From assembly GCF_004339015.1 (NCBI RefSeq), contig NZ_SMFQ01000003.1:868001-932000 (forward strand): a DNA stretch of 64,000 nt, in the 5' to 3' direction. Every line of letters starts with the position of its first letter. The stretch's first letter is position 1. Positions 26,906 through 35,341 of this stretch are shown here, one piece after another. A model generated the notes under the pieces. It was given only the letters and a program-made list of their open reading frames with translations, was not told the DNA's origin and ran no database searches. Made by a program: the position numbers and the translations under genes. This DNA is from Cocleimonas flava (lineage in GTDB: Bacteria; Pseudomonadota; Gammaproteobacteria; Thiotrichales; Thiotrichaceae).

Positions 26906-27014
26906 AATTATGAGGTCTATATGTACTTTCAAAATTTTATACTCATCACTATCTCCACTTGTCCTTAGTAGTATCAAGAAGACTAATCCCCCATCTTTAT
27001 CACAGGAATCATCC

Positions 27015-28247
27015 ATGAGTACGCACGTCGAGATTGACCAATCACTGACTCTGCCCTGCGGAGCAATCATCCGTAATCGACTAATGAAATCAGCCATGAG
27101 TGAACAACTTGGCGATAAACACCACAATCCCAAACCCGGTCTGGAAACACTCTACCGCACCTGGGCCGAAGGTGGTTTAGGCATTGCAGTCACTGGTAAC
27201 ATCATGATCGACCGTTCTGCGCTTGGAGAGCCCGCCAATGTGGTGCTCGACGAACAGAGTGATCTAGAAGCCTTTCGTCGCTGGAGTTCAGCGGGAAAAA
27301 TGGGTGGTTGCGCGATCTGGGCGCAGCTCAATCATCCCGGCAAACAAATTCCAAACTTTCTGGTTAAAACCCCTGTTGCCCCTTCGGCAATCCCATTGGG
27401 CGGAGGACTAGCAAAAGGGTTCAACGAACCTCGGGCACTGCAAGACGCCGAGGTGCGTGACATTGTGCAACGCTTTGCACAGGCAGCATCACTAGCTAAA
27501 CAAACAGGTTTTGATGGTGTGCAGATTCACGGCGCGCATGGTTATTTAGTTAGTCAATTTTTATCTCCCCGCCACAATCAACGCGATGATTATTGGGGCG
27601 GTGACGCCGATCGCCGTATGAATTTTGTACGTGAGGTCTACACCGCGATGCGTGCCGCCGTGGGCGCTGATTACCCCGTTGGCATCAAGCTCAATTCCGC
27701 AGATTTCATGAAAGATGGTTTTAGTGAAGAAGAATCCTCTGCTGTAGTTAAAGAGTTGGAACAACTAGGTATAGATTTGATAGAAGTATCAGGTGGTACC
27801 TATGAAAGCCCCTCGATGATGGGACACAAACTTACCGAAAGCACGATCAAACGTGAGGCGTATTTTTTAAGCTATGCAGAGAGTTTACGCGAAGTAGTAA
27901 AAACGCCATTAGTGGTAACAGGCGGCTTTCGTAGTAGCGCAGCCATGCGCGATGCTATTTCGAGCGGTACCACAGATATGGTGGGACTAGCGCGGCCTCT
28001 CGCCGTGGTACCGGATATGCCAAACAGAGTACTTGCTGACCCCAACTACCGTATGACACTGCCTGAACCCACCACAGGCAAACCTAAAATAGACCGCATG
28101 GTCATGCTAGGTCTTACATGGTTTGAAACACAAATTCACCGCATCGCCAAAGGCAAATCCCCAGATGAAAATCTCTCAGCATGGAGAACGGTTTTTGATA
28201 CATTACTGGCATCGGGGTGGTCGGCATTTAAGCAGAGAAGAGCTTAG
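27015..28247 (+). CDS. NADH:flavin oxidoreductase, old yellow enzyme family
   Basis: This 410-residue protein matches the OYE-like TIM barrel. It has the FMN-binding start (LPCGAIIRNRLMKSAMSEQL), the segment FDGVQIHGAHGYLVSQFLSP near residue 165 with the catalytic His-x-x-His-like pair, and VTGGFRSSAAMRDAISSG near 297 for phosphate binding. It would reduce an activated double bond using NAD(P)H. I place the start at the ATG at 27015, behind an AGGAA site; the frame stays open to 26760, but that part overlaps the previous gene and has no family similarity. Confidence 0.88.
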   Translation: MSTHVEIDQSLTLPCGAIIRNRLMKSAMSEQLGDKHHNPKPGLETLYRTWAEGGLGIAVTGNIMIDRSALGEPANVVLDEQSDLEAFRRWSSAGKMGGCAIWAQLNHPGKQIPNFLVKTPVAPSAIPLGGGLAKGFNEPRALQDAEVRDIVQRFAQAASLAKQTGFDGVQIHGAHGYLVSQFLSPRHNQRDDYWGGDADRRMNFVREVYTAMRAAVGADYPVGIKLNSADFMKDGFSEEESSAVVKELEQLGIDLIEVSGGTYESPSMMGHKLTESTIKREAYFLSYAESLREVVKTPLVVTGGFRSSAAMRDAISSGTTDMVGLARPLAVVPDMPNRVLADPNYRMTLPEPTTGKPKIDRMVMLGLTWFETQIHRIAKGKSPDENLSAWRTVFDTLLASGWSAFKQRRA

Positions 28248-28522
28248 GCACACTGTTACTAATACAGAGCGCTGTTTTATTTATCTATCTATTTATTTAA
28301 TTATGTAGATAAATTGAAAGTGCCCAATTATTTCTCAAAAGAAAAACAAGAAGAGAGTCAAGAAGAGAGATAAAAATAGAAGAAGAATTCTACCATTTTA
28401 AATTCTTAAGTAAGTCTTGGTTATTGAGCAATCTCAAGCAATAAATTTAACGGCTGTTAGATAATGGCTGAAGGATTTACCGTGAAAAGACCGAGAAAAC
28501 AACCCAATAAAGAATTGATAAA

Positions 28523-29773
28523 ATGGACACAAAAACTCAAGTGACAGATTCTCTTATCAACGAATACCATGTTCAAAGCAGAGCTAATAAAGGCCCTGAA
28601 CCAACCGCATTACAACCCACAAAAGCAGAATCCCCAGAGGGATCTGTTAATGAAAATATCGCTGTAGTCGTTGAAAGGGTTTTAAATAAAGACTCTTCGA
28701 TGCTGAAGAAAGGAACGGTGCAACCCGTTGGTTCAGATAAATTCAGCGCTTGGCAGATGACCTGTGATGAAGGCGGAATCAATTATGAACAATCCTCCCC
28801 TAATCCCTTAAGTTATCTAACAACCGGAATCACATCCAATCTACTCACTCAGTTGCAACGGGGCATAGAGATCCTCAATCTGGATGTTGATAGCCTAAAG
28901 GTTGAGGCAAAAGTTTTCTTTAGGTTTCACGCCCCAATGTCAACACAATGGGCTGGGTTTACGGATAAGGTGGTTGCTAATATTTTAATCGTAAGCAAAG
29001 AACCTGCAAAAAAAATAACTGAACTCAAAGAACTAGCGCTGCGTTCCTGGGCTGCTGGTGATGGCTTGGCGAATAACACGGACATAGAACCGGAGCTTGT
29101 GATCAATGGACAACATTGGGACAACAAACATTCAATGGCTGGAAGTGTCCCTGACGACGTTTCAGTCGATAATGATCTGACACTTACCACCAAAACGTCT
29201 ATGCTAAAACCTGAAACTCTGGAAGTTGAGGAAGCTGTCGGCATAAGCCCAACGTCATTGCTAAAGAAAGATATTAAATTCGCAGTAGTGGCAATCGCAG
29301 AATCGGCTAACGATACACAAAGACCTTATCTACAAAAAATAAAAGTCAGAGCTATTCAGAAAAACTATGCATCTTGGGAGCTCTATGCAGATGACAGCTA
29401 TGGCTATGACGGATTAGATAAAGCACCTACATCCCTGGATTACCTAACCGCCGGAACTGCTTTTTGCCTGACCTCTCAGCTAGATTTAAACTTCAATTTT
29501 TTTCAGATAATAAACAAAAGCTTTTCTAAACATCATATTGAAGACTATCGCGTAGAACAGCAGATTAACTACAGAACAGAGAATTTCATGACGCCAAAAA
29601 TGGCGGGTTATGCCGACAAAGTGATTACAAAAATTGTAATCAAAGGACAAGTCTCCGAAGAAAACGCCAATAAGTTTTTTAATCAATCACTACAGATGTG
29701 TTTTGCAGGCGAAGCCTTTAAAGATGAAACAGAAATCGTATCAACAATTTATCTGAATGGAGAGATTCAATAA
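28523..29773 (+). CDS. Tandem OsmC-like protein (two copies of the fold)
   Basis: This 416-residue protein is not an obvious single-family match, but both halves share the OsmC pattern: a Pro-containing loop, then a long helix (SPNPLSYLTTGITSNLL at 92-108, APTSLDYLTAGTAFCLTSQL at 301-320) and a later helix. OsmC/Ohr peroxidases use two cysteines on these helices. The second half keeps both (Cys315, Cys393); in the first half the aligned positions are Asn106 and Trp176. A single active unit with a degenerate partner is the simplest reading, to be tested by structure prediction. The first 45 residues look disordered. Followed by the array platform at 30066. Confidence 0.6.
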   Translation: MDTKTQVTDSLINEYHVQSRANKGPEPTALQPTKAESPEGSVNENIAVVVERVLNKDSSMLKKGTVQPVGSDKFSAWQMTCDEGGINYEQSSPNPLSYLTTGITSNLLTQLQRGIEILNLDVDSLKVEAKVFFRFHAPMSTQWAGFTDKVVANILIVSKEPAKKITELKELALRSWAAGDGLANNTDIEPELVINGQHWDNKHSMAGSVPDDVSVDNDLTLTTKTSMLKPETLEVEEAVGISPTSLLKKDIKFAVVAIAESANDTQRPYLQKIKVRAIQKNYASWELYADDSYGYDGLDKAPTSLDYLTAGTAFCLTSQLDLNFNFFQIINKSFSKHHIEDYRVEQQINYRTENFMTPKMAGYADKVITKIVIKGQVSEENANKFFNQSLQMCFAGEAFKDETEIVSTIYLNGEIQ

Positions 29774-29819
29774 TACTGAAACACTTCCTGTCTAAGATAA
29801 GCGTAAAAGATACTTATAA

Positions 29820-29848
29820 GTCACCCCCCCACTTATAGAGGCTTTTTT
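29820..29848 (+). repeat. Dispersed C-tract motif, copy 7
   Basis: GTCACCCCCCCACTTATAGA followed by GGCTTTTTT, 246 bp before the attI-like sequence. The bases after it (a GTTTAGGCAAAAAT-like stretch) are shared with copy 15, which has the same position before the second attI-like site. Confidence 0.85.
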
Positions 29849-30065
29849 CAGTTTTTTGTTTAGGCAAAAATAAGAGTATTTTCAGCTACGTTTCAATATA
29901 TTATTTTAACTAAGATACTTATAAATATTGACTAATGTTACTTTAATAAATCAGTTATAGAGAATTCTTGCATACACCCCACTGTTAAAAACAGGTGATG
30001 CCTTAATAATATAAAATGTCCACATTACCTCTCAATAGACTGCTCTGCTTTTAAAACTATTAGCT

Positions 30066-30188
30066 TCTGTATAGTAAGATAATTAATGCCGAACTATTTA
30101 AAACATCCATTTGTAGCGCCGCAAACTCGCATAAATTGAGCTAATCCGTATAGTAAGATATTATTTGCGTCTGTATAATAAGCTGTTA
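30066..30188 (+). other. attI-like sequence, copy A, head of cassette array 1
   Basis: A 123-bp sequence nearly identical to 48748-48870. It contains three direct repeats of a 16-bp unit (the first here GTATAGTAAGATAATT, then GTATAGTAAGATATTA, last GTATAATAAGCTGTTA). The last ends in GTTA, and the two copies lose identity just after it, as expected at an integron crossover (G^TTRRRY). A TATAAT hexamer lies 5 bp before the GTTA. The region 29849-30065 upstream is AT-rich, with no gene seen. No integrase gene is adjacent. Confidence 0.6.
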
Positions 30189-30207
30189 GAGTAAAAAGGA
30201 GAAACAT

Positions 30208-30903
30208 TTGTCTACAACACTAGATGTATTTGGTATTTTAAAAGAAGTTCTTCCGACAATTTTACCATCAGTTGCTATTGCGGGTGCTGCTGCCGTTCTT
30301 GTAAACGTACTTACCTCAAGAATAATAAAACCAGAAAAACAAGCAGACAAAGCGAAGGAAAAGCTTTTTAATTTATTAAATAAACACCTTTCAGATGGTG
30401 GTGAACTAGATCTTGATTTCTTGAACTATTTAAAATCATCTATAGAGCGCGAGTTTAATATTGTAATAACAATTTCTCATGTTTTAGAAGATTTTTTAGT
30501 GCATCGCTTACAATCATCAAAAAACGAAAAGGATGGTTTAGACACGCTTCAAGAATTGAAAGAACTATTAGAATCCGAAAATAAAATTAAACCTTTTGAT
30601 AGTTTGCCGTCAGAGGAAAGAAGACTTTTAAAAGGCCTTAGAGATTCTATAAATAATGATGTATCACCAGAAAGTACATATTATTTTATAGATGAACTAA
30701 GTACTGTAATGTCTGTAAGGCATCAAGAATACTCTAGAGCTCATCAGACAAATAAGTGGTCAGTTCCTTTAGCTATAATAGGTTTAATATTTACAATTAT
30801 TTTTGGTTTAATTAGTCTCTTCAGTGCTCCAAACGAAGAAAAAATAGCGGCTAACCTATCTAAAGAGCTTACAAATCAAAAAGAAAATTCTTTAGTAAAG
30901 TAA
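30208..30903 (+). CDS. Cassette-borne membrane protein of unknown function
   Basis: This 231-residue protein starts at a TTG behind an AAGGAG site. It has an N-terminal hydrophobic segment (IAGAAAVLVNVLTSRII, near residue 25), a long charged helical region (about 40-190) and a second membrane segment near the C-terminus (VPLAIIGLIFTIIFGLISLF). I do not recognise it. First cassette after the attI-like sequence, ended by an attC site at 30933. Confidence 0.7.
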   Translation: MSTTLDVFGILKEVLPTILPSVAIAGAAAVLVNVLTSRIIKPEKQADKAKEKLFNLLNKHLSDGGELDLDFLNYLKSSIEREFNIVITISHVLEDFLVHRLQSSKNEKDGLDTLQELKELLESENKIKPFDSLPSEERRLLKGLRDSINNDVSPESTYYFIDELSTVMSVRHQEYSRAHQTNKWSVPLAIIGLIFTIIFGLISLFSAPNEEKIAANLSKELTNQKENSLVK

Positions 30904-30932
30904 TACTATCGCTATGTCGTCTATGATGAAAA

Positions 30933-31004
30933 CTCTAACAAGGTGCTTCATCGGAAAAACTACTCGCTCGCGCTCGCATTTTTCCGCTGAGCAAGGCGTT
31001 AGGT
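30933..31004 (+). other. attC recombination site 1
   Basis: Left core CTCTAAC, right core GTTAGGT. The inner arms CGGAAAAA and TTTTTCCG pair, with extrahelical bases, as in single-stranded attC hairpins. Confidence 0.85.
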
Positions 31005-31056
31005 GTAACTAGCGTTACGGCTAGAACTCCAGATGATAATTATAATAGCTAATTTT

Positions 31057-31085
31057 GACACCCCCCTACTTTTCGGCACTTTTTA
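31057..31085 (+). repeat. Dispersed C-tract motif, copy 8
   Basis: ACACCCCCCTACTTTTCGGC followed by ACTTTTTA, between attC site 1 and the next cassette gene. Confidence 0.85.
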
Positions 31086-31143
31086 TAAGTAATAAAACAT
31101 GGGAATATTTAAGCTAGAAAAACTTTAGATATAAAGGAAAAGA

Positions 31144-31542
31144 ATGGACACAATATTCGCATTACTAGTAATAGCGCTAGTATATTTATGGCCAATGCTT
31201 TTGTCTGAGTATTCTTTATTTAATTATGGCAATCAAAAGACAATTCAGCTTCGCATTAAGTTCTATTTAATCAGTTATGGTATATGGTTCATATTTCTTT
31301 ACGGAAATTTATATTTAGCACTCTATCTACAGCCAAAAGCATTTCAACATTCTCAAGAATGTAACTTAAATCTTAATGAGTGTAATGAGTTTTTTATTAG
31401 AGTAACTGATTTTATTTATTCATCTGGAAACCTATATTGTCATTTATTAGCATTACCATTTGCTTGGTTTGTGTTACGTTGGCAGTCAAACATACCTAAC
31501 AAGGTGCTCAAAAAGGAACGCCAAAAGCGGGCGTCCTCTTAG
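31144..31542 (+). CDS. Cassette-borne small membrane protein of unknown function
   Basis: This 132-residue protein has three or four hydrophobic segments (residues 3-20, 34-56, and near 95-115) and two cysteines in a loop (ECNLNLNECNEF). Function unknown. The reading frame runs into the following attC site, so its last 15 residues or so (KVLKKERQKRASS) are encoded by attC sequence; this is common for gene cassettes. Confidence 0.65.
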   Translation: MDTIFALLVIALVYLWPMLLSEYSLFNYGNQKTIQLRIKFYLISYGIWFIFLYGNLYLALYLQPKAFQHSQECNLNLNECNEFFIRVTDFIYSSGNLYCHLLALPFAWFVLRWQSNIPNKVLKKERQKRASS

Positions 31543-31555
31543 CAAGGCGTTATGT
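31494..31555 (+). other. attC recombination site 2
   Basis: Left core ACCTAAC, right core GTTATGT. Shorter than its neighbours, with stem GGAACGCC...GGGCGTCC. The upstream gene ends inside it. Confidence 0.8.
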
Positions 31556-31573
31556 GTCTGCGACGCTAAATAG

Positions 31574-31601
31574 AAAAAGTGGCTAAAAGTACGGGGGTGT
31601 C
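31574..31601 (-). repeat. Dispersed C-tract motif, copy 9 (reverse)
   Basis: AAAAAGTGGCTAAAAGTACG followed by GGGGTGTC: reverse orientation, interrupted by one base (ACGGGGG). Its G-rich end lies 6 bp from the ATG at 31608 and could stand in for a ribosome binding site. Confidence 0.75.
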
Positions 31602-31607
31602 AAAAAT

Positions 31608-31997
31608 ATGAAAGCAATATTCATTTCTACTGAAGGTGAATATCTTCAAGCTAAAATTGAAGTAAATGGACAGCCTTACTATGTAATGGATGAGTTTAGT
31701 TCTGAAAATTCAAAAAATGGAGAAATTGTAAACTTAGACATATTCTCAGGGCTAGAAGATGAATCGGAGGAATGGGAAAGCATATTCAACGGTAACCCTG
31801 ACGAACTAAAAAAACTTCAACATCAGTCAGGTTGGAAGTATCGAGCATACGGAAAAATCATTTCAATAAAGCCTGTCATTGTAGACATTGGTTTATTTGA
31901 AACTGAAGCACCTTTTCAAATCCAATCTAATGATATTAAGGTTATTGGTAGTTATATAGCATTTACTATTCAACGTTTAGGCGCTTCAATTGTATAA
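31608..31997 (+). CDS. Cassette-borne protein of unknown function
   Basis: This 129-residue soluble, acidic protein has an internal WESIFNGNPDELKK segment near residue 59 and a beta-rich C-terminus. No family recognised. The only purine-rich stretch upstream is the GGGGGTG of the motif copy at 31574-31601. Ends a few bases before an attC site, so it forms a complete cassette. Confidence 0.65.
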   Translation: MKAIFISTEGEYLQAKIEVNGQPYYVMDEFSSENSKNGEIVNLDIFSGLEDESEEWESIFNGNPDELKKLQHQSGWKYRAYGKIISIKPVIVDIGLFETEAPFQIQSNDIKVIGSYIAFTIQRLGASIV

Positions 31998-31999
31998 TC

Positions 32000-32071
32000 A
32001 CATAACAAGTTACAGCATTGGAAAAACTACTCGCTGACGCTCGTATTTTTCCACTGTGTAAGGCGTTAAGT
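32000..32071 (+). other. attC recombination site 3
   Basis: Left core ACATAAC, right core GTTAAGT, inner arms GGAAAAA/TTTTTCC. The OLD-family cassette follows. Confidence 0.85.
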
Positions 32072-32105
32072 GTCAATGGGAATTCTGGCACATCATGGAG
32101 GATTT

Positions 32106-33866
32106 ATGTCGCATAAAATTTCTAATGTAGTAATAAAAAACTACAAGTCATCTATTACTACTGAATTAAAACTCTCTAGTTTTACGCCTCTCGTTGGATA
32201 CAATAATGCTGGAAAATCTAACTGTCTGTCAGCAATTCAATGGCTTTTAAAAAAGTCGAGTTTAGCTGAAAAAGACTTTTTTGATGCTTCGCAGCCAATT
32301 GAAGTGATTGCGACTATTGAAGGAATAACACAAACACTCCTTGATGTAATGCCCGCAAGACAAAAAAGCTCAATTGAAAATTACATTCAAAATGAAACCT
32401 TGAAAATAAGGAGAGTGCAAGAAACACCAAGCGCGAAAACTGCTGAGATTAAAATCTCGGTTTGGAATGATTCAGATAATGATTGGGCTGTAAACCCAAC
32501 AGGTTTAGATGCTGCAATTAGCGTACTCCTTCCAGAACCAATTAGAATAGGTGCGATGGAAAATGCAGCTGAAGATGCTTCAAAAGCTAAAACCTCAACG
32601 ACAATTGGGAAATTACTCGGTGAGTTTTTAGCTCCTGTGAAAGCGGCTCATGAAACAGAGTTAAACCAACATCTTGATGAAGTTGGTAGAAGAATATCAT
32701 CAGACGGTGATATGAGATTTTCTGAATTATCTACAATTGATCAAAATGTTAATTCAAAAGTTAATGATTTATTCCCTGGTATGAGTGTTAAATTGCATTT
32801 TGATACACCAACAATAGACGAACTTATTAAAGCTGGTACATTAAAAGTTTTTGAAGGGGTTGGGAGCGGAAGAGACTTTTCTTCATATGGGCATGGTGCA
32901 CAGCGTTCAATTCAAATGGCGTTAGTACAATACTTAGCGGAAGTAAAAAGAAGTAATAACAATTCCAATTCAACTACCTTACTTTTAATTGATGAACCTG
33001 AGTTGTATTTACACCCCTTTGCTATTGAGCAGATTAGAGAAGCATTAGTTGATTTGTCATTAATTGGATATCAAGTTTTAATTACAACTCACTCTGCTCA
33101 AATGATAACCCCTGAATTAGCAGAGAAGACACTGCTAATAAGAAAGAGTGATACTTCAGGCACACATTCAAGACTCAGATTAACAGACGCTATCCAATCT
33201 GTTGTTCCAAATTCAACCCATCAAATGGAGCAAATCTTTAACTTAGCACACTCTAATCAAGTGTTGTTTGCAGAAAATGTAATATTAACAGAGGGTAAAA
33301 CTGAGTTAAGACTACTTCCATTTATATTTAAATCTGTCTCTAATTTAACTATGGGCCAAGAAAAGCATGCGCTTATTGCCCAAAGTGGTGTACACGATAC
33401 TAAAAAGTCATTAGAGATATTAGCTGCAATGGATTTACCTTCTAAAGCAATATGTGATTTAGATTATTGCTTTGTTGGAGCTGTAAGAGATAATTTCCTT
33501 CAAGCAACAGACCAAGATTTATTGGATCTGAAATCATTGTTACCAAATCTAGTGCAATCACACGGTGTTACATTAAATGGTAACGGTTTACCTCAGAAAA
33601 ACAGTACCATAAATGCAGCAGGTGCCTTTGAAGTTTTAGCCAGCCAAGCCGCTGCTATACCTTTAATAGAATCTTTACATGAAAAGATGAAAGCTCAGAA
33701 TATTTGGATCTGGAAAAAAGGTGCTATTGAAGCGCATATCGGTATAACTAGCAAAAATGAGATCGCTTGGGCTAAATTCAAGAATGATGTAATAACTGAC
33801 GGGTTATCTCAAACATGTAATGATCACCAAGGCTTATTAGACTTGGTAGATTGGTTACGAAATTGA
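32106..33866 (+). CDS. OLD-family ATP-dependent nuclease, cassette-borne
   Basis: This 586-residue protein has an ABC-type ATPase domain with Walker A (VGYNNAGKSN near residue 30) and Walker B LLLIDEPELYLHP (near 293). It is followed by a TOPRIM-like domain with the Glu of VILTEGKTELRLL and an Asp pair in ICDLDYCF. This is the layout of overcoming-lysogenization-defect (OLD) nucleases and the related GajA subunit of Gabija; such proteins often act in phage defence. I place the start at ATG 32106 behind a GGAGG site; an in-frame ATG at 32070 lies within attC and is less likely. No GajB-like helicase is next to it. Confidence 0.87.
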   Translation: MSHKISNVVIKNYKSSITTELKLSSFTPLVGYNNAGKSNCLSAIQWLLKKSSLAEKDFFDASQPIEVIATIEGITQTLLDVMPARQKSSIENYIQNETLKIRRVQETPSAKTAEIKISVWNDSDNDWAVNPTGLDAAISVLLPEPIRIGAMENAAEDASKAKTSTTIGKLLGEFLAPVKAAHETELNQHLDEVGRRISSDGDMRFSELSTIDQNVNSKVNDLFPGMSVKLHFDTPTIDELIKAGTLKVFEGVGSGRDFSSYGHGAQRSIQMALVQYLAEVKRSNNNSNSTTLLLIDEPELYLHPFAIEQIREALVDLSLIGYQVLITTHSAQMITPELAEKTLLIRKSDTSGTHSRLRLTDAIQSVVPNSTHQMEQIFNLAHSNQVLFAENVILTEGKTELRLLPFIFKSVSNLTMGQEKHALIAQSGVHDTKKSLEILAAMDLPSKAICDLDYCFVGAVRDNFLQATDQDLLDLKSLLPNLVQSHGVTLNGNGLPQKNSTINAAGAFEVLASQAAAIPLIESLHEKMKAQNIWIWKKGAIEAHIGITSKNEIAWAKFKNDVITDGLSQTCNDHQGLLDLVDWLRN

Positions 33867-33867
33867 C

Positions 33868-33968
33868 ACTTAACAAGCTATTAAAAAAGGACAAAAAACA
33901 GTTGATTTTTGCTCCTTCGTCGCTAATTTTAGCCAACTATTTTATTGCCTGTTAACAGGGCGTTAAAC
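33868..33968 (+). other. attC recombination site 4
   Basis: Left core ACTTAAC, right core GTTAAAC (a perfect GTTRRRY). Longer (101 bp), with a different central sequence from sites 1-3. Confidence 0.75.
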
Positions 33969-33983
33969 CTAGGAGAAGAAATA

Positions 33984-34340
33984 GTGAATATGAAGGAGTT
34001 TTCGAGTCTAGTTGGTTTGTCTTCTTACACTCTGAGATACTATGAAAAAATAGGTTTACTTAAAAATGTTCAGAGGAACAGTAGTGGGCATCGAGTTTAC
34101 ACATCGAAAGATCTTAGATGGATTGAGTTTGTAAAGCGCTTAAAGGACACAGCCATGCCACTTGAAGAAATTCAAGAATATGCACGGTTAAGAGAAGCAG
34201 GTTCCAGCTCTGTACTTCAACGTCAAGCTTTACTAGAAAAGCACAAAAGAAATTTAATAGATCATATTACTCAGCAGCAATCTCACCTTGCAGATCTAGA
34301 AGATAAAATTGACTTATATAAAAAGGGAAAAGTCCGTTGA
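33984..34340 (+). CDS. MerR-family transcriptional regulator
   Basis: This protein of about 118 residues has the MerR winged helix (KEFSSLVGLSSYTLRYYEKI, then GLLKNVQRNSSGHRVYTSKDL) and a dimerisation helix (about 75-115). No metal-binding cysteines are visible, so it is of the AdhR/NmlR-like subgroup without metal ligands. Start at GTG 33984 (ribosome binding site AGGAGA) or ATG 33990; the longer frame from 33945 overlaps attC. It probably controls the carboxymuconolactone decarboxylase gene 57 bp downstream, in the same cassette. Confidence 0.87.
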   Translation: MNMKEFSSLVGLSSYTLRYYEKIGLLKNVQRNSSGHRVYTSKDLRWIEFVKRLKDTAMPLEEIQEYARLREAGSSSVLQRQALLEKHKRNLIDHITQQQSHLADLEDKIDLYKKGKVR

Positions 34341-34397
34341 CTTAGAGTTAACTCTAACTTGTATGCTGCGCTTGTACATAAAAACAGGAGCATGCAA

Positions 34398-34775
34398 ATG
34401 GAACAATCACGTTTTGAAACTGGATTAGAGTTACTGAAAAAGATTGATGGTGAGGCTGGTCAAAAGGTTATCGAGAGTCTGAAAGATATTTGTCCGGATT
34501 TAGCTAAGTATACAATCGAGTATCCTTTTGGCGATATTTATGCTCGTGGCGGGTTAGATTTGAAATCACGAGAGATTGCCACGATAGCAGCACTCACTGC
34601 ATTAGGTCATTGTGCCCCTCAACTTAAAGTGCACCTAAATGCTGCTCTAAATATTGGCTACACAGAGGAAGAAATAAAAGAAGTGATACTTCAAATGTCC
34701 GTTTATGCAGGTTTCCCAGCAGCTTTAAATGGCATGTTTTCTTTTCAAGAAGTACTTGCTGAACGAAAGGAATAA
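34398..34775 (+). CDS. Carboxymuconolactone decarboxylase-family protein
   Basis: This protein of about 125 residues has the CMD (AhpD-like) pattern: ALTALGHCAPQLKVHLNAAL and a downstream NIGYTEEEIKEVILQMSVYA segment. Only one Cys is present in the active-site region (GHC), not the CxxC of AhpD, so a peroxidase role like AhpD is not supported. Start at ATG 34398 behind CAGGAG; an in-frame start at 34359 is less likely. The MerR gene 57 bp upstream and the following attC make a two-gene cassette. Confidence 0.85.
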   Translation: MEQSRFETGLELLKKIDGEAGQKVIESLKDICPDLAKYTIEYPFGDIYARGGLDLKSREIATIAALTALGHCAPQLKVHLNAALNIGYTEEEIKEVILQMSVYAGFPAALNGMFSFQEVLAERKE

Positions 34776-34894
34776 CAAAAAATTAAGAGTTACTCGCTAC
34801 GCTTGGCGCCCTCACTTCAAGTCAGTTTAGTGTTTATGGCACAATGCTTTAGGTAAGGTATTAGCGTTTTTCACACCTTAATTTTGCGTTATAC
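34770..34894 (+). other. attC recombination site 5, long (VCR-like) type
   Basis: Left core GAATAAC, right core GTTATAC. The outer arms AACAAAAAATTAAG and CTTAATTTTGCGTT pair. 125 bp, like Vibrio VCR sites, with a VCR-like centre (CAGTTTAGTGTT). Confidence 0.8.
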
Positions 34895-34911
34895 GTAGAA
34901 AATAATAAATT

Positions 34912-35246
34912 ATGATAGAAGCTCAAAAAATCATCTGTAAAAATCAAGGCGTAGATACAGTATTTCCAGAAGCATATGAAACATTAGGTATAGCATTATC
35001 TACACTTGGGGAAAAACTATAAACGGTTTACGCCATCCTTTTGAAAATGGGACTTGCGGTTGGTATATATGGTGCGGTGAAGATCTACCTGAAGACCCTG
35101 AATTCTTTGACTCAATGCATGTAAGTCACATTAGCGAATATCTACCAAGCATTGAAAAGTATTTGGCGTTACCTGTGGGTTATAGATTTTTAGTTACAGA
35201 GACTTATGAAGATATTTGGTACGATGAAACACTTAAAAACGTATAA
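34912..35246 (+). pseudogene. Imm33/DUF2185-like immunity cassette gene with frameshift
   Basis: The frame from ATG 34912 gives 36 residues ending LGEKL-stop at 35022. In the next frame a 73-residue continuation follows, to 35246 (GLRHPFENGTCGWYIWCGED, later YLALPVGYRFLVTETYEDIW). Adding one A to the A5 run at 35012-35016 joins both into a single protein of about 110 residues (LGEKTINGLRHP). The second part has the sequence pattern of Imm33/DUF2185-type immunity proteins. A one-base loss in a homopolymer is the simplest explanation, either real or a sequencing error. Bounded by attC sites 5 and 6. Confidence 0.7.
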
Positions 35247-35312
35247 CAAGTTTCCTCCTAGGAAAAATTACTCGTTCGCGTTCGGATTTTTCTGCTGAGC
35301 AAGCCGTTATAC
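35241..35312 (+). other. attC recombination site 6
   Basis: Left core GTATAAC, right core GTTATAC, inner arms GGAAAAA...ATTTTTC. Confidence 0.8.
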
Positions 35313-35341
35313 AATCAAACCAATAATAGAGAGACTTTTAC

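Noticed and set aside
26760-27014. Long N-terminal extension of the old yellow enzyme frame
   Set aside because: It overlaps the preceding gene in another frame and has no family similarity; a ribosome binding site supports ATG 27015.
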